From Chloroflexota bacterium (GTDB lineage Bacteria > Chloroflexota > UBA11872 > UBA12225 > JAJDUF01): a stretch of DNA of 64,000 bases. Within the stretch, counting starts at the first letter, position 1, and every line of letters begins with the position of its first letter. Shown one piece after another: positions 52,706-61,821 of the stretch. The notes beneath the pieces were generated by a model. The model made no database searches and had not been told where the DNA came from. It saw nothing but the letters and a program-made list of their open reading frames with translations. The DNA lies in the NCBI GenBank assembly GCA_022826725.1, contig JAJDUF010000010.1, positions 186,001 through 250,000 of the forward strand, given 5' to 3'. The translations under genes were made by a program, and so were the position numbers.

Positions 52706-54200
52706 CGTGAGCCGGGAGTTGCCGTACCCCCTCTTTCGCTGGGAGAGGGCCGGGGTGAGTGCCACCGGGGGACGCCGCGTCAAGATCGTAGGCAGCGGCC
52801 ACGGCCAGGCCGATCAAGCCCCATTGGAGCGCGACGAGGTGTGGCAAGCGGGCGAAATGGTGATCCAACATACTGGCGACGAGCGTACCGGCAAGCGCCG
52901 CCAGTACGCTGAGCAAGAGGTCGGCGCCGGGCGCGGCGCGATGGCGCCACCAGAGGATCGTGGCGGTACCCAAGGCTACGGCCAGCGCGGCGACATAGGC
53001 CGCCATGCCGATGAGGCCGGCCTGTTCGGCAAACGTCAGGAAGACGTTGGAGACACCGGGATAGAGCGTCATCGTGGGTGCCTCGCCGAACCCGATACCC
53101 AGCCAGGGATACGCTTGGATGATCTGCCAGGCGTTCTCGATCTCGCCCAGCCGCATCGCTGCGGCGCGGTCCTGTGCGCGGAGGCCGGACAGTAGGTGCA
53201 GGGCGTACCGTTGCGTGGTGGGCCAGAGCGCGAAGGCCACGGCCGCCGCTCCCATCAGCGGCAGTAGGTGCCGGTAGCGCACCAGCGCCGTCAGCCCGAC
53301 GCCGGCTGCCAGCCCCAGCCAGGAGCTACGCGAGAAGGTCACGAGCAGCGCGGGCAGCACCACCACGGCCGCGATGACCAGCCAGCGGCGCGGCAGCACC
53401 GGCTCGGCAGCAAGCAACTGCGTCAGGGCGATGACGCCGACGATCATCAGCAGTGCCCCGAGCACGTTCGGGTCAATTGCCGTGCCGGTAGCGCGGAGGC
53501 GGTCGGTGTCCGGCAGATACCGCAGCACCGTCGAGTCGGTGGGATAGCCCAGCGGACCGAGGCGGAGGAGCGCCCGCAGCGCCAGCTCACGAGGGGCTGC
53601 GAACAGCGCCAGTGCAACCAGAGCCTGGCACGCGCCGATGACAACCACGCTGCGGACGAGCAAGCGCCGCCAGTCGTCATTGGTTGCAAGACTGGCACAG
53701 GCAAAGAAGAAGAGGATCGCCAACTCCAGCTTGAAGATCATCCGCACGATGGAAAGCGAGCCGCTCTGCGCCAAGGTGGCGATCTGCGCCGCGATGAGCG
53801 TCGCCTGGAAGAGGAGAATCCACGGCCCGGCCGCGGTGATCCGGACCGGCCCACGACCGGTCGCTACGCGCCGCGCCAGCCAGCCCCCCAAGGTTGCCAG
53901 GAGCGCCAGCTCCAGCAGCGTCGGCGAGGCGCCCAGGCGCAGGGGGGCCACTCCAAAGGGCAGCAGGGCAATCACCGCGATGGTCCCGACTAGGGCAATG
54001 CGGAGATCGCGCAGCACGGCCGCGGCCAGCGGCACGGCCACGAGCGCCCCGGCCAGCAATACCGGCGAGCGGGCCACGCCGTACCAACCCACCAGCCAGG
54101 CAGCGACCACGGCAACAGCCACGAGGGCCGGCGTGCGCCACCGACGCACCGGCAGCGTCGTGACGAGCTGGGCAAGCGCCATCGGGGAATTCATCGGCAC
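52692..54200 (-). CDS. O-antigen ligase/polymerase family membrane protein (Wzy_C-type)
   Basis: 502 residues with about 12 TM segments and the Wzy_C signature region in the C-terminal half (T-F-S-R-S-S-W-L-G, then the large outer loop N-A-W-Q-I-I-Q-A-Y-P-W-L-G-I-G-F-G). Polymerises or ligates the lipid-linked repeat unit. The last ~20 residues (G-G-T-H-P-G-P-L-P-A-K-E-G-V) are coded by a dispersed family C repeat and are not family sequence. GTG 54200 or ATG 54194 can start it. Confidence 0.88.
   Translation of the reverse strand: MPMNSPMALAQLVTTLPVRRWRTPALVAVAVVAAWLVGWYGVARSPVLLAGALVAVPLAAAVLRDLRIALVGTIAVIALLPFGVAPLRLGASPTLLELALLATLGGWLARRVATGRGPVRITAAGPWILLFQATLIAAQIATLAQSGSLSIVRMIFKLELAILFFFACASLATNDDWRRLLVRSVVVIGACQALVALALFAAPRELALRALLRLGPLGYPTDSTVLRYLPDTDRLRATGTAIDPNVLGALLMIVGVIALTQLLAAEPVLPRRWLVIAAVVVLPALLVTFSRSSWLGLAAGVGLTALVRYRHLLPLMGAAAVAFALWPTTQRYALHLLSGLRAQDRAAAMRLGEIENAWQIIQAYPWLGIGFGEAPTMTLYPGVSNVFLTFAEQAGLIGMAAYVAALAVALGTATILWWRHRAAPGADLLLSVLAALAGTLVASMLDHHFARLPHLVALQWGLIGLAVAAAYDLDAASPGGTHPGPLPAKEGVRQLPAHDDGQ
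52726..52760. repeat. Dispersed repeat (family C) inside the 3' end of the Wzy-like gene
   Basis: CCCCCTCTTTCGCTGGGAG-AGGGCCGGGGTGAG, same family as 11803-11836, 29025-29070 and 54616-54662. Unlike those it is translated, as the C terminus of the membrane protein. Confidence 0.6.
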
Positions 54201-54203
54201 GGA

Positions 54204-54602
54204 TTATTCGGACGGCCGGTCGTCCGCCGACTCCTGCTGTTGCTGGGACGCATAGGCCGCTTGGTCAACCGGTTCGCCGCCATCCACGCGCACGTCGAGA
54301 AGCTGACGCCTTTTATCGAAGTCGGCGTCCAATTGGAGCAAGCGGAAGCACGGCCGGCCAGGTCTTCCGCCGCGCCCCATCACCTCTTTATGCAACGAAT
54401 AACCGCTGACCGAGTCACCGGCACCCTCGAACTCCTGGATGAGGTCGCTCGCCGGGTTGACCCGCACGGGAATGATCTCACCGCAGGCATTGCATTTGAC
54501 ATAAAACCAGAGCGCCTCATCGGCGGAGCCGCCCGACCCCGACCCGAACACCGCCGACAGCACCCGCTGAATCCATGAAGGCATCGCGTCGCAGTATAGC
54601 AC
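54204..54602 (-). CDS. Small zinc-ribbon-like hypothetical protein
   Basis: About 126-132 residues. F-Y-V-K-C-N-A-C-G-E-I-I-P-V-R-V-N-P suggests half of a zinc ribbon; the rest (K-E-V-M-G, C-F-R-L-L-Q-L-D-A-D-F-D-K-R-R) matches a small family I recall from Chloroflexota without known function. Start may be ATG 54602 or 54584 (M-P-S-W-I-Q-R). First gene of the glycan cluster, three bases before the Wzy-like gene. Confidence 0.6.
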   Translation of the reverse strand: MLYCDAMPSWIQRVLSAVFGSGSGGSADEALWFYVKCNACGEIIPVRVNPASDLIQEFEGAGDSVSGYSLHKEVMGRGGRPGRPCFRLLQLDADFDKRRQLLDVRVDGGEPVDQAAYASQQQQESADDRPSE

Positions 54603-54615
54603 TGCTGCATCAGCA

Positions 54616-54662
54616 CCTCACCCCCGGCCCCTCTCCATCGCCGAGCGATAGAAAGGGGAGGA
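54616..54662. repeat. Dispersed repeat (family C)
   Basis: CTCACCCCCGGCCCCTCTCC-N-GAGCGATAGAAAGGGGAGG, in the gap between the exporter pair and the zinc-ribbon gene. Confidence 0.55.
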
Positions 54663-54681
54663 GGCTGCCGGTGGCGCTAGG

Positions 54682-56532
54682 TTAGCGATAGCGGCCGGCT
54701 TGCATCTCGTACAGGGTGGCGTAGCGGCCGCCGCGCGCGACTAGCTCGTCGTGGCTGCCGGCCTCAATGGCCTGGCCATCCTCCAGCACGATGATGTGAT
54801 CGGCCATTCGTACCGTCGAAAACCGATGGCTGATGAGCAGCGCCGTCTTGCCGACGACCAGCTCCCGGAACCGCTCGAAGAGCCGGTACTCGGCCTCGGC
54901 ATCCAGCGCCGCCGTCGGCTCATCGAGGATCACCAGCGCCGCATCACGCACGAAGCCCCGTGCCAGGGCGACCTTCTGCCACTCGCCACCCGACAGCTCG
55001 ACGCCGCCCGCGAACTGCCGGGTTAACGGCGTGTCGTAACCCTGGGGGAGCTTGGCCGCGATCTCGTCAGCGCCGGCCCACTGCGCCGACGGCTCGACGC
55101 GGTCGTCGCCTCCCCCGGCTGCATAAGCGCCGACGGCGATGTTCTGGCGGAGGGTCAAGGAGAACTGGGCAAAATCCTGGTGGACGACCGCGATCCGCTG
55201 GCGCAGGGCGGCGAGGTTATATTCCGAGAGCGGCACGCCGTCGAGCAAGATCGCGCCCGTAGAGGGGTCGTACATGCGCGTGAGCAGCTTGACAAGCGTA
55301 CTCTTGCCGGCGCCGTTGGCCCCGACCAGCGCCGTCACCTGGCCGGCCGGCAGCACGGCGCTCACGTCAGCGAGCACGGTCCGGGTGCTCTCGGGATAGC
55401 GAAAGCCGACCTGCCGCAGCTCGATGCCGGCATGGAGATTAGCCGGGGCTACGTGGCCCTGCCCCGGTGGCGCCAGCGTGATCGCCGGTCCGGCGCTATC
55501 CAGAAAGCCGAAGATCGTCCGCATGTGCAGCCATAGCTCGTGCTGAAAGGCGATTCCGCGGGTGAAGTAGTAGGTGAGGCCTTGGACTTGCTGCACGGCG
55601 CCGAGATAGAGCACGATGTCGCCCAGCGTCAAATGGCCAGCACGCGCCTGCGTCACTACGTACCAGAAGCCGCCCGCCAAGGCCAGCGCATAGAGGCCGC
55701 TGAAGACGGTCGAGAAACGTAGGCCGGCGAGCCGAATGCGATTCACCTCGGCCAGTGCCACCGCAAAGCGCTCACGGAAGCGTTGCCAGAAGAAGTCACC
55801 CAACCCGAAGACCCGTACTTCTTTGGCCGCCGCTGGCTCAGTGGTGACGCGTGCGCAGTAGTCCATCTCGCGGGCCGGACGCGACTGATTCTTCATCGCT
55901 CGGTGCTGCAAGGTGCCGAGGCGCATCTCGGCAAAAAGATGCGGTAGGCTCACGACGACCAGTGCGAGCGGTAGGAGGGGATAGAGCCGGCCGAGCAGGA
56001 TCAATAGGCCCACGAGCGTCATCGCAGCGCCCACGACGCCTTGCAGCACCTGCAACAGCACCAAGGCCATTAATGATCCTCTCCGTACCATCGTGACCTC
56101 ATCGTGAAAGGCCGGACGCTCGATCCGATGGAGGTCCACGAGCCTGGCCCCGGCCTGCATCAACCGGCGATCCATTGCCACCGCAGAGCGGTCCTGCAGC
56201 CATCCTGTTAGCGCCATTTGGATCGGCCGCAGGCCAGCCGGTACGACGAGCGTGAGTGCGTAGACGACCGCCAGGGTCACGGCACCGCCGACGGCCTCCT
56301 GATCGCCACTCACCCCGGCTGCAATGGCATCCAGCAGCAGCTTGGTCAGCCAGACCTGGAGGACCGGCAGCAGCGACAAGACGGCTAAGAGCACAAGATA
56401 GGCACCGCCGGCGAGCGGGGCGCTCTCGATTACCAGCGCCAGCCCACGCCCATACAGGCGCAACACGGCGGGCAAGCCACGTAGCGCTCGCAGGCCCCGG
56501 CCCACGCGCCGCAGCGTCGCCGGTGCGTTCAT
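54682..56532 (-). CDS. ABC exporter half-transporter, copy 2 second gene
   Basis: 616 residues, paralogue of the gene at 25161-27017 with long identical runs in the ATPase domain (A-L-V-G-A-N-G-A-G-K-S-T-L-V-K-L-L-T-R-M-Y). Walker A, Q-loop (V-V-H-Q-D-F), signature L-S-G-G-E-W-Q-K and Walker B are intact. ATG 56532 overlaps the upstream stop by ATGA. Likely heterodimer with the next gene; cargo unknown. It lies next to the glycan cluster, so export of a glycan or lipid is one idea only. Confidence 0.9.
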   Translation of the reverse strand: MNAPATLRRVGRGLRALRGLPAVLRLYGRGLALVIESAPLAGGAYLVLLAVLSLLPVLQVWLTKLLLDAIAAGVSGDQEAVGGAVTLAVVYALTLVVPAGLRPIQMALTGWLQDRSAVAMDRRLMQAGARLVDLHRIERPAFHDEVTMVRRGSLMALVLLQVLQGVVGAAMTLVGLLILLGRLYPLLPLALVVVSLPHLFAEMRLGTLQHRAMKNQSRPAREMDYCARVTTEPAAAKEVRVFGLGDFFWQRFRERFAVALAEVNRIRLAGLRFSTVFSGLYALALAGGFWYVVTQARAGHLTLGDIVLYLGAVQQVQGLTYYFTRGIAFQHELWLHMRTIFGFLDSAGPAITLAPPGQGHVAPANLHAGIELRQVGFRYPESTRTVLADVSAVLPAGQVTALVGANGAGKSTLVKLLTRMYDPSTGAILLDGVPLSEYNLAALRQRIAVVHQDFAQFSLTLRQNIAVGAYAAGGGDDRVEPSAQWAGADEIAAKLPQGYDTPLTRQFAGGVELSGGEWQKVALARGFVRDAALVILDEPTAALDAEAEYRLFERFRELVVGKTALLISHRFSTVRMADHIIVLEDGQAIEAGSHDELVARGGRYATLYEMQAGRYR

Positions 56533-58394
56533 GTGGTCGCCTCTGCCGCGTCCTGGCCGAGGTATTGGGCGGCTTGCAGCCGGTAGAGCCGGGCGTAGGC
56601 GCCGTCGTGGGTCAGGAGGTCGGTGTGCGTGCCGGCCTCCTGGATCCGACCATCGGCCAGGTAGAGAATGCGGTCGGCCATCCGCACCGTCGAGAAGCGA
56701 TGGCTGATGAGCAGCGTCGTGCGGTCGCGGGTTAGCTCCTGGAAGCGGGTATAGACCTCGTATTCGGTCTGCACGTCGAGGGCGGCGGTCGGCTCGTCCA
56801 GCACGAGGAGCGCGCAGTCGCGCACGAAGGCCCGCGCCAGGGCCAGCTTCTGCCACTCGCCACCGGACAGCTCACGACCGCCGAATTGGCGGCCAAGCTG
56901 TGTTGCCAGGCCGTTCGGGAGCGCCGCGATCACTGCGTCGGCGCCGGCTTTCGCGGCCGCCGTGTGCAGCCGGGCAGTATCGTGCCGGGCCTCGACCTGC
57001 CCCAGGCCGATGTTCTCCCCGGCGGTTAGCTCGTAGCGCACGAAGTCCTGGAAGATCACCCCCAGCTGCCGGCGCAGGTCGGCCAGGTCGAACGCGCGTA
57101 GATCAACGCCGTCGAGCAGGATGCGCCCTTCGGTCGGGTCGTAGAGGCGGAGGAGCAGCTTGACGAGCGTAGTCTTGCCGGCGCCATTGTGGCCCACCAG
57201 CGCCACCGACTCGCGCGGCCCGAGGTGCAGCGAGACATCGCGGAGCACTGGCTCGGACCGACCGGGGTAGGTGAACGCGACGTGCTCGAAGGTGATGCCG
57301 GCCCGGATGGACGGCGGCACGGGCCGTGGGGAGGCGGGGACCGGCAAGTCGGGTGGTGCTTCGAGCACGCGAAAGATGCTGGGGAGATAGTTGAGTGCCG
57401 CCGGTACGAGGCCAAGCTGGTAGCCAACCGCGGCGAGGCGCTGATGGAGCATGGTAGCTGCACCCCCGTAGAGCACCAGGTCACCCGGCAGCCGCTGTCC
57501 GGTGGCCACCAGCCACACGACATACACGTACACCGCGCCAACGGCCGCGGCGGCGAGCACGTTGGTGAGGACGACCGAGGTCATCAACTGTCGCCGCAGC
57601 CGATTGATGGTCCCTGCGACACCCGCGAAGGTGGCGTCGTACTGCGTGCGGAAAAAGGGGCCAAGGTCGTAGAGGCGCACATCCTTTGCCGGCTCCGGCA
57701 GCAGTAGCATGTCACGGGCATACATGAGCCGACGGGTCTCGGGAGTCTGGGTGTACAACGTCATTTCGGTGCGGCGCTGGTACTCCCACTCCCGTGCCAC
57801 GAGTGGGAGCATGGCGATGACCAGGAGCACCGGCACGATGGGATGCAGTCCGAGCAGCACCGCCATCAGCCCCGCCGCGGTGAACAGCGCCACAACCAGC
57901 TCGGTTCCGGTGACCATAAGCCTCATCCCAACGTTGGAGGCACGATCCCGGGCACGCTCCAAGTCGTCGGCGAGAGCCGGGTCTTCGAAGCGAGCGATGC
58001 CGTGCCAGCGATTGGCGGTGCGGATCAACTGCTCCGTGACGTAGCCGGTCAGCCGGTCACCGGCCATGCTCTGGAACGTCGCGGCAAAGGGCTGAATCAA
58101 TTGCCCCACGGCAACGCCCGCCGCCGCCAGGATGATCCAGACCGCGAGCGGCCATTGGGACACCAGCCCGGCAGCGGTCGTGAGTAAACCGAGGTCCAGC
58201 GCCGCGCGGTCAATCACCGCCCGCGACAGCACCAATTGGAGCGGCGACAGCAACGCCTGCACCACCAGCAACAGCAGGATGCCGAGTGCCAGCCGGGGGC
58301 TGGAGCGCCACGCCAAGCGCACCGCCAGCCGCAGCAAGCGGCTGCTTTCCTGAAGGTGCTGCCGGAACGGTTTGCTCTGCGACAAGGAAGACAT
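56529..58394 (-). CDS. ABC exporter half-transporter, copy 2 first gene
   Basis: 621 residues, paralogue of the gene at 27014-28882. Six TM segments, then Walker A G-H-N-G-A-G-K-T-T, signature L-S-G-G-E-W-Q-K and Walker B with a normal A-A-L-D D-loop, unlike copy 1. No strong promoter or shared 13-bp motif was found upstream, so the two pairs are probably controlled differently. Confidence 0.9.
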   Translation of the reverse strand: MSSLSQSKPFRQHLQESSRLLRLAVRLAWRSSPRLALGILLLLVVQALLSPLQLVLSRAVIDRAALDLGLLTTAAGLVSQWPLAVWIILAAAGVAVGQLIQPFAATFQSMAGDRLTGYVTEQLIRTANRWHGIARFEDPALADDLERARDRASNVGMRLMVTGTELVVALFTAAGLMAVLLGLHPIVPVLLVIAMLPLVAREWEYQRRTEMTLYTQTPETRRLMYARDMLLLPEPAKDVRLYDLGPFFRTQYDATFAGVAGTINRLRRQLMTSVVLTNVLAAAAVGAVYVYVVWLVATGQRLPGDLVLYGGAATMLHQRLAAVGYQLGLVPAALNYLPSIFRVLEAPPDLPVPASPRPVPPSIRAGITFEHVAFTYPGRSEPVLRDVSLHLGPRESVALVGHNGAGKTTLVKLLLRLYDPTEGRILLDGVDLRAFDLADLRRQLGVIFQDFVRYELTAGENIGLGQVEARHDTARLHTAAAKAGADAVIAALPNGLATQLGRQFGGRELSGGEWQKLALARAFVRDCALLVLDEPTAALDVQTEYEVYTRFQELTRDRTTLLISHRFSTVRMADRILYLADGRIQEAGTHTDLLTHDGAYARLYRLQAAQYLGQDAAEATT

Positions 58395-58444
58395 AGGCCT
58401 AGCTATCAGCTTGACACGATAGCAGTTGCCGGTCCCGCTAGGGT

Positions 58445-58469
58445 CCCCTTAGACAGGGGTGGGTTTTTT
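58445..58469 (+). terminator. Hairpin with T-tract on the plus strand
   Basis: CCCCT-TAGAC-AGGGG followed after TGGG by TTTTTT. It has the form of a factor-independent terminator for plus-strand transcription, yet all genes around are on the minus strand; it might stop antisense transcripts. Confidence 0.4.
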
Positions 58470-58590
58470 GTCTGCATCAGGATTTGCCGGATGCAAGGAT
58501 GGGCAGGATAGCGGCTGCCGCCGGAATGGCGAGCGTCGGGGCGCGCTGAATCGTGTCCCGACACGCAATACCTCCCGTTGTGCGGGTGCG

Positions 58591-58630
58591 TAGCCCCGCT
58601 ATGGTCCCCCCGCCGCAGTGGGGGGACGGG
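58591..58630. repeat. Dispersed palindrome (family D)
   Basis: TAGCCCCGCTATGGTCCCCCC-GCCGCAGTGGGGGG, the fourth copy of the 1988-2023 type. The rest of the gap 58395-58680 shows only the hairpin above. Confidence 0.6.
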
Positions 58631-58680
58631 TCGTTGCCGGCCCCGTTGTAACGGGGGATGGTCTGGGTGGGGGCCGAGGG

Positions 58681-60141
58681 CTAGGTCACGTCAGCCACAC
58701 GCGCAATCTCAAGCAAGTCCGGCTCGTTCTCGACGGCCGCCTCGACCGCCTGACGGACCAGCGCGATGTCTACGCCATCCTCCTTGAAGAGATTGGCGAG
58801 GTCATGATCCGGCTCGGCCTCGGCTAGGTCTACCATTGCCAGCAGCAGGTGGCCGGTGCCCAGGCGCCGCTGCCCCAGGCGCTCGGCCACCGCGATGGCC
58901 CGCTCTGCGAGCCGCACCGTTTCCCGCATCCAGACCTTATCGGCCGTTTTCTGGAGCTTGTGCGGACTGTCCCCAAGCATCCGTTCTAGGGACACGCGGG
59001 TATGTTGCAACCGCTCCTCCCAAGCGTCCGGCGCGGTGATTCCGGCCTGCGCTAACACGGCCGTATGGGCATAGATCGGCACTTCCGCTTGGAGCGCGAG
59101 GACGATGGCATCGGTGGGACGCGCCTCGATCTGCTTGGTGCGCCGGCCCAGTTTGAGGACAATGACGCTGGCGAGCATGTCATCGTGAACCTCGGTGAGC
59201 CGCACTTCCTGAATCGTGGCGTCTCCGGCGGTGGCCAGCTCGAGCATGAGACGATGGGTCAGCGGTCGTGGCGTCGCCGGTCGCCGAGCCACCGTGACAA
59301 CATCCAGCTCGTAGGGCGCGACCACGACTGCTACGTACCGCTTGTCCGGCTTGGCAGGCACATCTTCACCGGCAGCCGGCGAATCCACCCGCTTGAGCAC
59401 GACGGCGCGGGCGGGCGGCTCATGACGAACCCCCGGCCGCCCACCACCGGCAACATGCACACTATCTACGGTCATCTCGACATACGTCATCGCCAGCCTC
59501 CTTGCTCGCGCGCGACTACTTGGTGCGTAGGGTGGCCGGGCAAACTCCGCGTAGCCCGCGGCTACGAGCGGGGCCAACTCGCGCCGCAGCCGCTCGCGGG
59601 CGTGCTGCAAGCGGCTGCGGACCGTGCTCGCCGGCACACGCAACATGGCCGCGATCTCGCCATACTTCAGTCCCTCGACATAGTGCGCCAAAATGGCCTG
59701 TTGCTGCGCTTTGGGTAGTGCCGAGAGCGCCCGGCCGATGGTCCGGGCCAGATCGGCCGCTTCCCAGGCCGCTTCAGGCGAGGCGCGCTCGCCGGCCAAG
59801 TGTGGCTCAACCGCTGCCGGGGCGCTGGCCAGCAGCGCCTCCAGCGACTCCGGCACCCGACTGGTCCGGCGGCGGCGCCACCAGAGCCTGGCCCGGTTGA
59901 GGGCAATGGTGTAGAGCCACGGCCCGAACCGCTCCGGGTCGTGCAGGTCCGATAGCCGGGTGGCGGCCTGGAGCACGGTTTCTTGGGCGAGGTCCTCGGC
60001 CTCGATCCAGTTGCCGGTGGCCCGCGCGAGTAGCTTGTGGACGATGGGCCAATGCCGGCTGACGAGCACGGCGAGCGCGTCCGCATGACCCGCCCGCGCT
60101 TGGCGGACCAAGTGACCGTCGGATGCGTCGGTGGTAGCCAT
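58681..60141 (-). CDS. ECF sigma factor fused to a bifunctional-nuclease domain and a Clp-N-like domain
   Basis: 486 residues in one frame. About 1-190: ECF sigma regions 2 and 4 (W-I-E-A-E-D-L-A-Q-E-T-V-L-Q-A-A, Y-G-E-I-A-A-M-L-R-V-P-A-S-T-V-R-S-R-L). About 215-350: DUF151/BFN domain (Y-V-E-M-T-V-D-S-V, R-P-L-T-H-R-L-M-L-E-L, E-A-R-P-T-D-A-I-V-L-A-L). About 400-475: helical repeat like the Clp N domain (R-L-G-Q-R-R-L-G-T-G-H-L-L-L-A-M-V). ATG 60141 has AGGGAG in front. No anti-sigma gene adjoins; the C-terminal part may replace it. Confidence 0.82.
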   Translation of the reverse strand: MATTDASDGHLVRQARAGHADALAVLVSRHWPIVHKLLARATGNWIEAEDLAQETVLQAATRLSDLHDPERFGPWLYTIALNRARLWWRRRRTSRVPESLEALLASAPAAVEPHLAGERASPEAAWEAADLARTIGRALSALPKAQQQAILAHYVEGLKYGEIAAMLRVPASTVRSRLQHARERLRRELAPLVAAGYAEFARPPYAPSSRARARRLAMTYVEMTVDSVHVAGGGRPGVRHEPPARAVVLKRVDSPAAGEDVPAKPDKRYVAVVVAPYELDVVTVARRPATPRPLTHRLMLELATAGDATIQEVRLTEVHDDMLASVIVLKLGRRTKQIEARPTDAIVLALQAEVPIYAHTAVLAQAGITAPDAWEERLQHTRVSLERMLGDSPHKLQKTADKVWMRETVRLAERAIAVAERLGQRRLGTGHLLLAMVDLAEAEPDHDLANLFKEDGVDIALVRQAVEAAVENEPDLLEIARVADVT

Positions 60142-60208
60142 CACTCTCCCTAATAGACATAGATGCCGGCCGGGCCGAAATTGTCTCAGCCCACCACGGA
60201 AGGAGGCT

Positions 60209-60305
60209 GGATTGCGGCAGAAGCCGCAATGACGGGGTGGGGGGAAGCGGCCGGCGGGACCACAGAGGCAGTTCCTTCCCCCATTGCGACGGGGGAAGGC
60301 GGGGG
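60209..60305. repeat. Family B palindrome and a GC-rich repeat
   Basis: GGATTGCGGC-AGAA-GCCGCAATGACGG at 60209-60235, then CCCCCATTGCGACGGGGG-AAGGCGGGGG near 60280-60305. They fill the gap between the receiver operon and the sigma gene. Confidence 0.5.
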
Positions 60306-60340
60306 AGGGGGCTAGGGGTGCGGTGCTCGGGGCCTAGGGG

Positions 60341-60817
60341 TTAATGCTGCTCGACAACCGACAGGAGGCTGGCTGGCAGCCGGTCATAGCTCTCTAGCTG
60401 CTTTGTCAGATAGGCATGGCCGCCAAGCTCCAACACTTGGGTGTCCAAGCGCTCCTCGGCCGACCCGCTCAAGACCACAATCGGTTGATCGGTAGAATAG
60501 TGGAGGGTGTGTAGCAGCGTGTGCAACACCGTGGTCACTTCTCCTAGTCCGGAGAGCACCACAATCGGGAGACCGGTGTTCCACGCGAGAACCGTCTCCA
60601 ACGTGTGTAGCCCACTACTATCCGGCAGGCTCAAATCCAGGAGCACGATGTCAAACTGCCGGGCCGCTAACTGATGGTGGGCCTCTTTCAAGCGGCACGC
60701 GGTGTGGACCTCGAACTGCGCCTCCGTTGCCGCGTCGAGGCTCTCCTGGACGAGATCCACGTCTTCCGGGTTGTCTTCCACCAAGAGTACGTTGATGGTG
60801 GGCCGCGTGCTCGTCAT
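60341..60817 (-). CDS. Stand-alone receiver domain with an internal 28-residue duplication
   Basis: 158 residues. Acid pocket E14/D15, phospho-acceptor D61 in V-L-L-D-L-S-L-P-D, and K139 in A-Y-L-T-K-Q. Residues 70-97 and 98-125 are two copies of one segment (L-H-T-L-E-T-V-L-A-W-N-T-G-L-P-I-V-V-L-S-G and L-H-T-L-L-H-T-L-H-Y-S-T-D-Q-P-I-V-V-L-S-G). The neighbouring paralogue has it once. Last gene of the kinase operon; its output may be altered. Confidence 0.88.
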   Translation of the reverse strand: MTSTRPTINVLLVEDNPEDVDLVQESLDAATEAQFEVHTACRLKEAHHQLAARQFDIVLLDLSLPDSSGLHTLETVLAWNTGLPIVVLSGLGEVTTVLHTLLHTLHYSTDQPIVVLSGSAEERLDTQVLELGGHAYLTKQLESYDRLPASLLSVVEQH

Positions 60818-60874
60818 AGGTCCATCTGCCTGTTGTCCGTTGGCCGTTGCCGGCGAGCGGCGACGGTGAGGCTG

Positions 60875-61345
60875 TCAATAGCCTACCTTCAGGATCCGCT
60901 GGAGCCTACCCAGCACTCCACGCGAATCGCTCGCAGCAGCGGGGTGCTGGTCTCGATGCCGCTCCAAGGCCGACAGGATGTTCGCCGGCAGGATATCAAA
61001 GCTCTCCATCCGCTTCACCAGATAGGCCTGAGCGCCACGCTCCACCGCTTGGGTGCCAATGAACTCCTCAGCCAGTCCAGTGAGCACCACAATAGGCAGA
61101 CCAGTGTCCCACGCGAGGACCGTCTGTACCGTCTCTAGCCCGTTACTATCCGGGAGACCCAAATCCAGCAGCACGATATCAAACTGCCGGGCCGCTAATT
61201 GCTGTTGGGCACCCTCCAAGCGGTCTGCCCGGTGGATCTCAAACAGTGTCTCCGCGGCCTCGCTGAGGCTCTCCTGGATGAGGTCGGCGTCGTCGGAGCT
61301 ATCTTCCACCAAAAGCACACGGACAATAGGCCGGGTCCCAGTCAT
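60875..61345 (-). CDS. Stand-alone response regulator receiver
   Basis: 156 residues. V-L-L-V-E-D-S-S-D-D-A-D at the start, V-L-L-D-L-G-L-P-D for the phospho-acceptor Asp, V-V-L-T-G and A-Y-L-V-K-R for the Thr/Lys switch residues. No output domain, so it probably acts by protein contact or as a phosphate sink. Start by analogy with the next gene at ATG 61345; an ATG at 61360 is in frame. Confidence 0.92.
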   Translation of the reverse strand: MTGTRPIVRVLLVEDSSDDADLIQESLSEAAETLFEIHRADRLEGAQQQLAARQFDIVLLDLGLPDSNGLETVQTVLAWDTGLPIVVLTGLAEEFIGTQAVERGAQAYLVKRMESFDILPANILSALERHRDQHPAAASDSRGVLGRLQRILKVGY

Positions 61346-61365
61346 AGTTTGCCCCATCACCCCAC

Positions 61366-61821
61366 TTACCCTTGCTGGCTAGTGGGTAGCTGCACCACAG
61401 TGAGCCAAAAGTTCTCAATTGCCTGGATCACGCGCACAAACTGCTCGAAATCTACGGGCTTGGTAATGTAGCAGTTGGCATGCGTGTCATAGGCCCGCTG
61501 GATATCTTCCCGGGCCGATGAGGTGGTCAGGACGATCACTGGAATGCGGCGTAGCACAGGATCATCCTTGATGTCTGCCAGCACCTCGCGCCCATCCTTC
61601 TTCGGCAAGTTCAGATCCAGGAGGATGACGGCTGGCCGGGGGGCCTGGGCATACTCCCCTGTGCGGCGCAGGAACGACAAGGCCGCCACGCCGTCAGTGA
61701 CCACGTGCAGGCGGTTCGCAACCTTGGTGTCCTCTAGGGCCTCAATCGTCAGGTCCACATCATCCGGGTTATCCTCGACCAGCAACATATCAATGGGGGT
61801 CGCTAGCGTATGGGTAATCAT
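61366..61821 (-). CDS. Rcp1-like response regulator receiver
   Basis: 151 residues. [34 protein letters not shown] and Y-I-T-K-P-V-D-F mark the Rcp1 group that commonly partners phytochrome-like kinases. ATG 61821 overlaps the kinase stop (ATGA) and has AGAGGTGG ahead, so it is coupled to the kinase and is the best candidate for its direct phosphate acceptor. Confidence 0.93.
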   Translation of the reverse strand: MITHTLATPIDMLLVEDNPDDVDLTIEALEDTKVANRLHVVTDGVAALSFLRRTGEYAQAPRPAVILLDLNLPKKDGREVLADIKDDPVLRRIPVIVLTTSSAREDIQRAYDTHANCYITKPVDFEQFVRVIQAIENFWLTVVQLPTSQQG

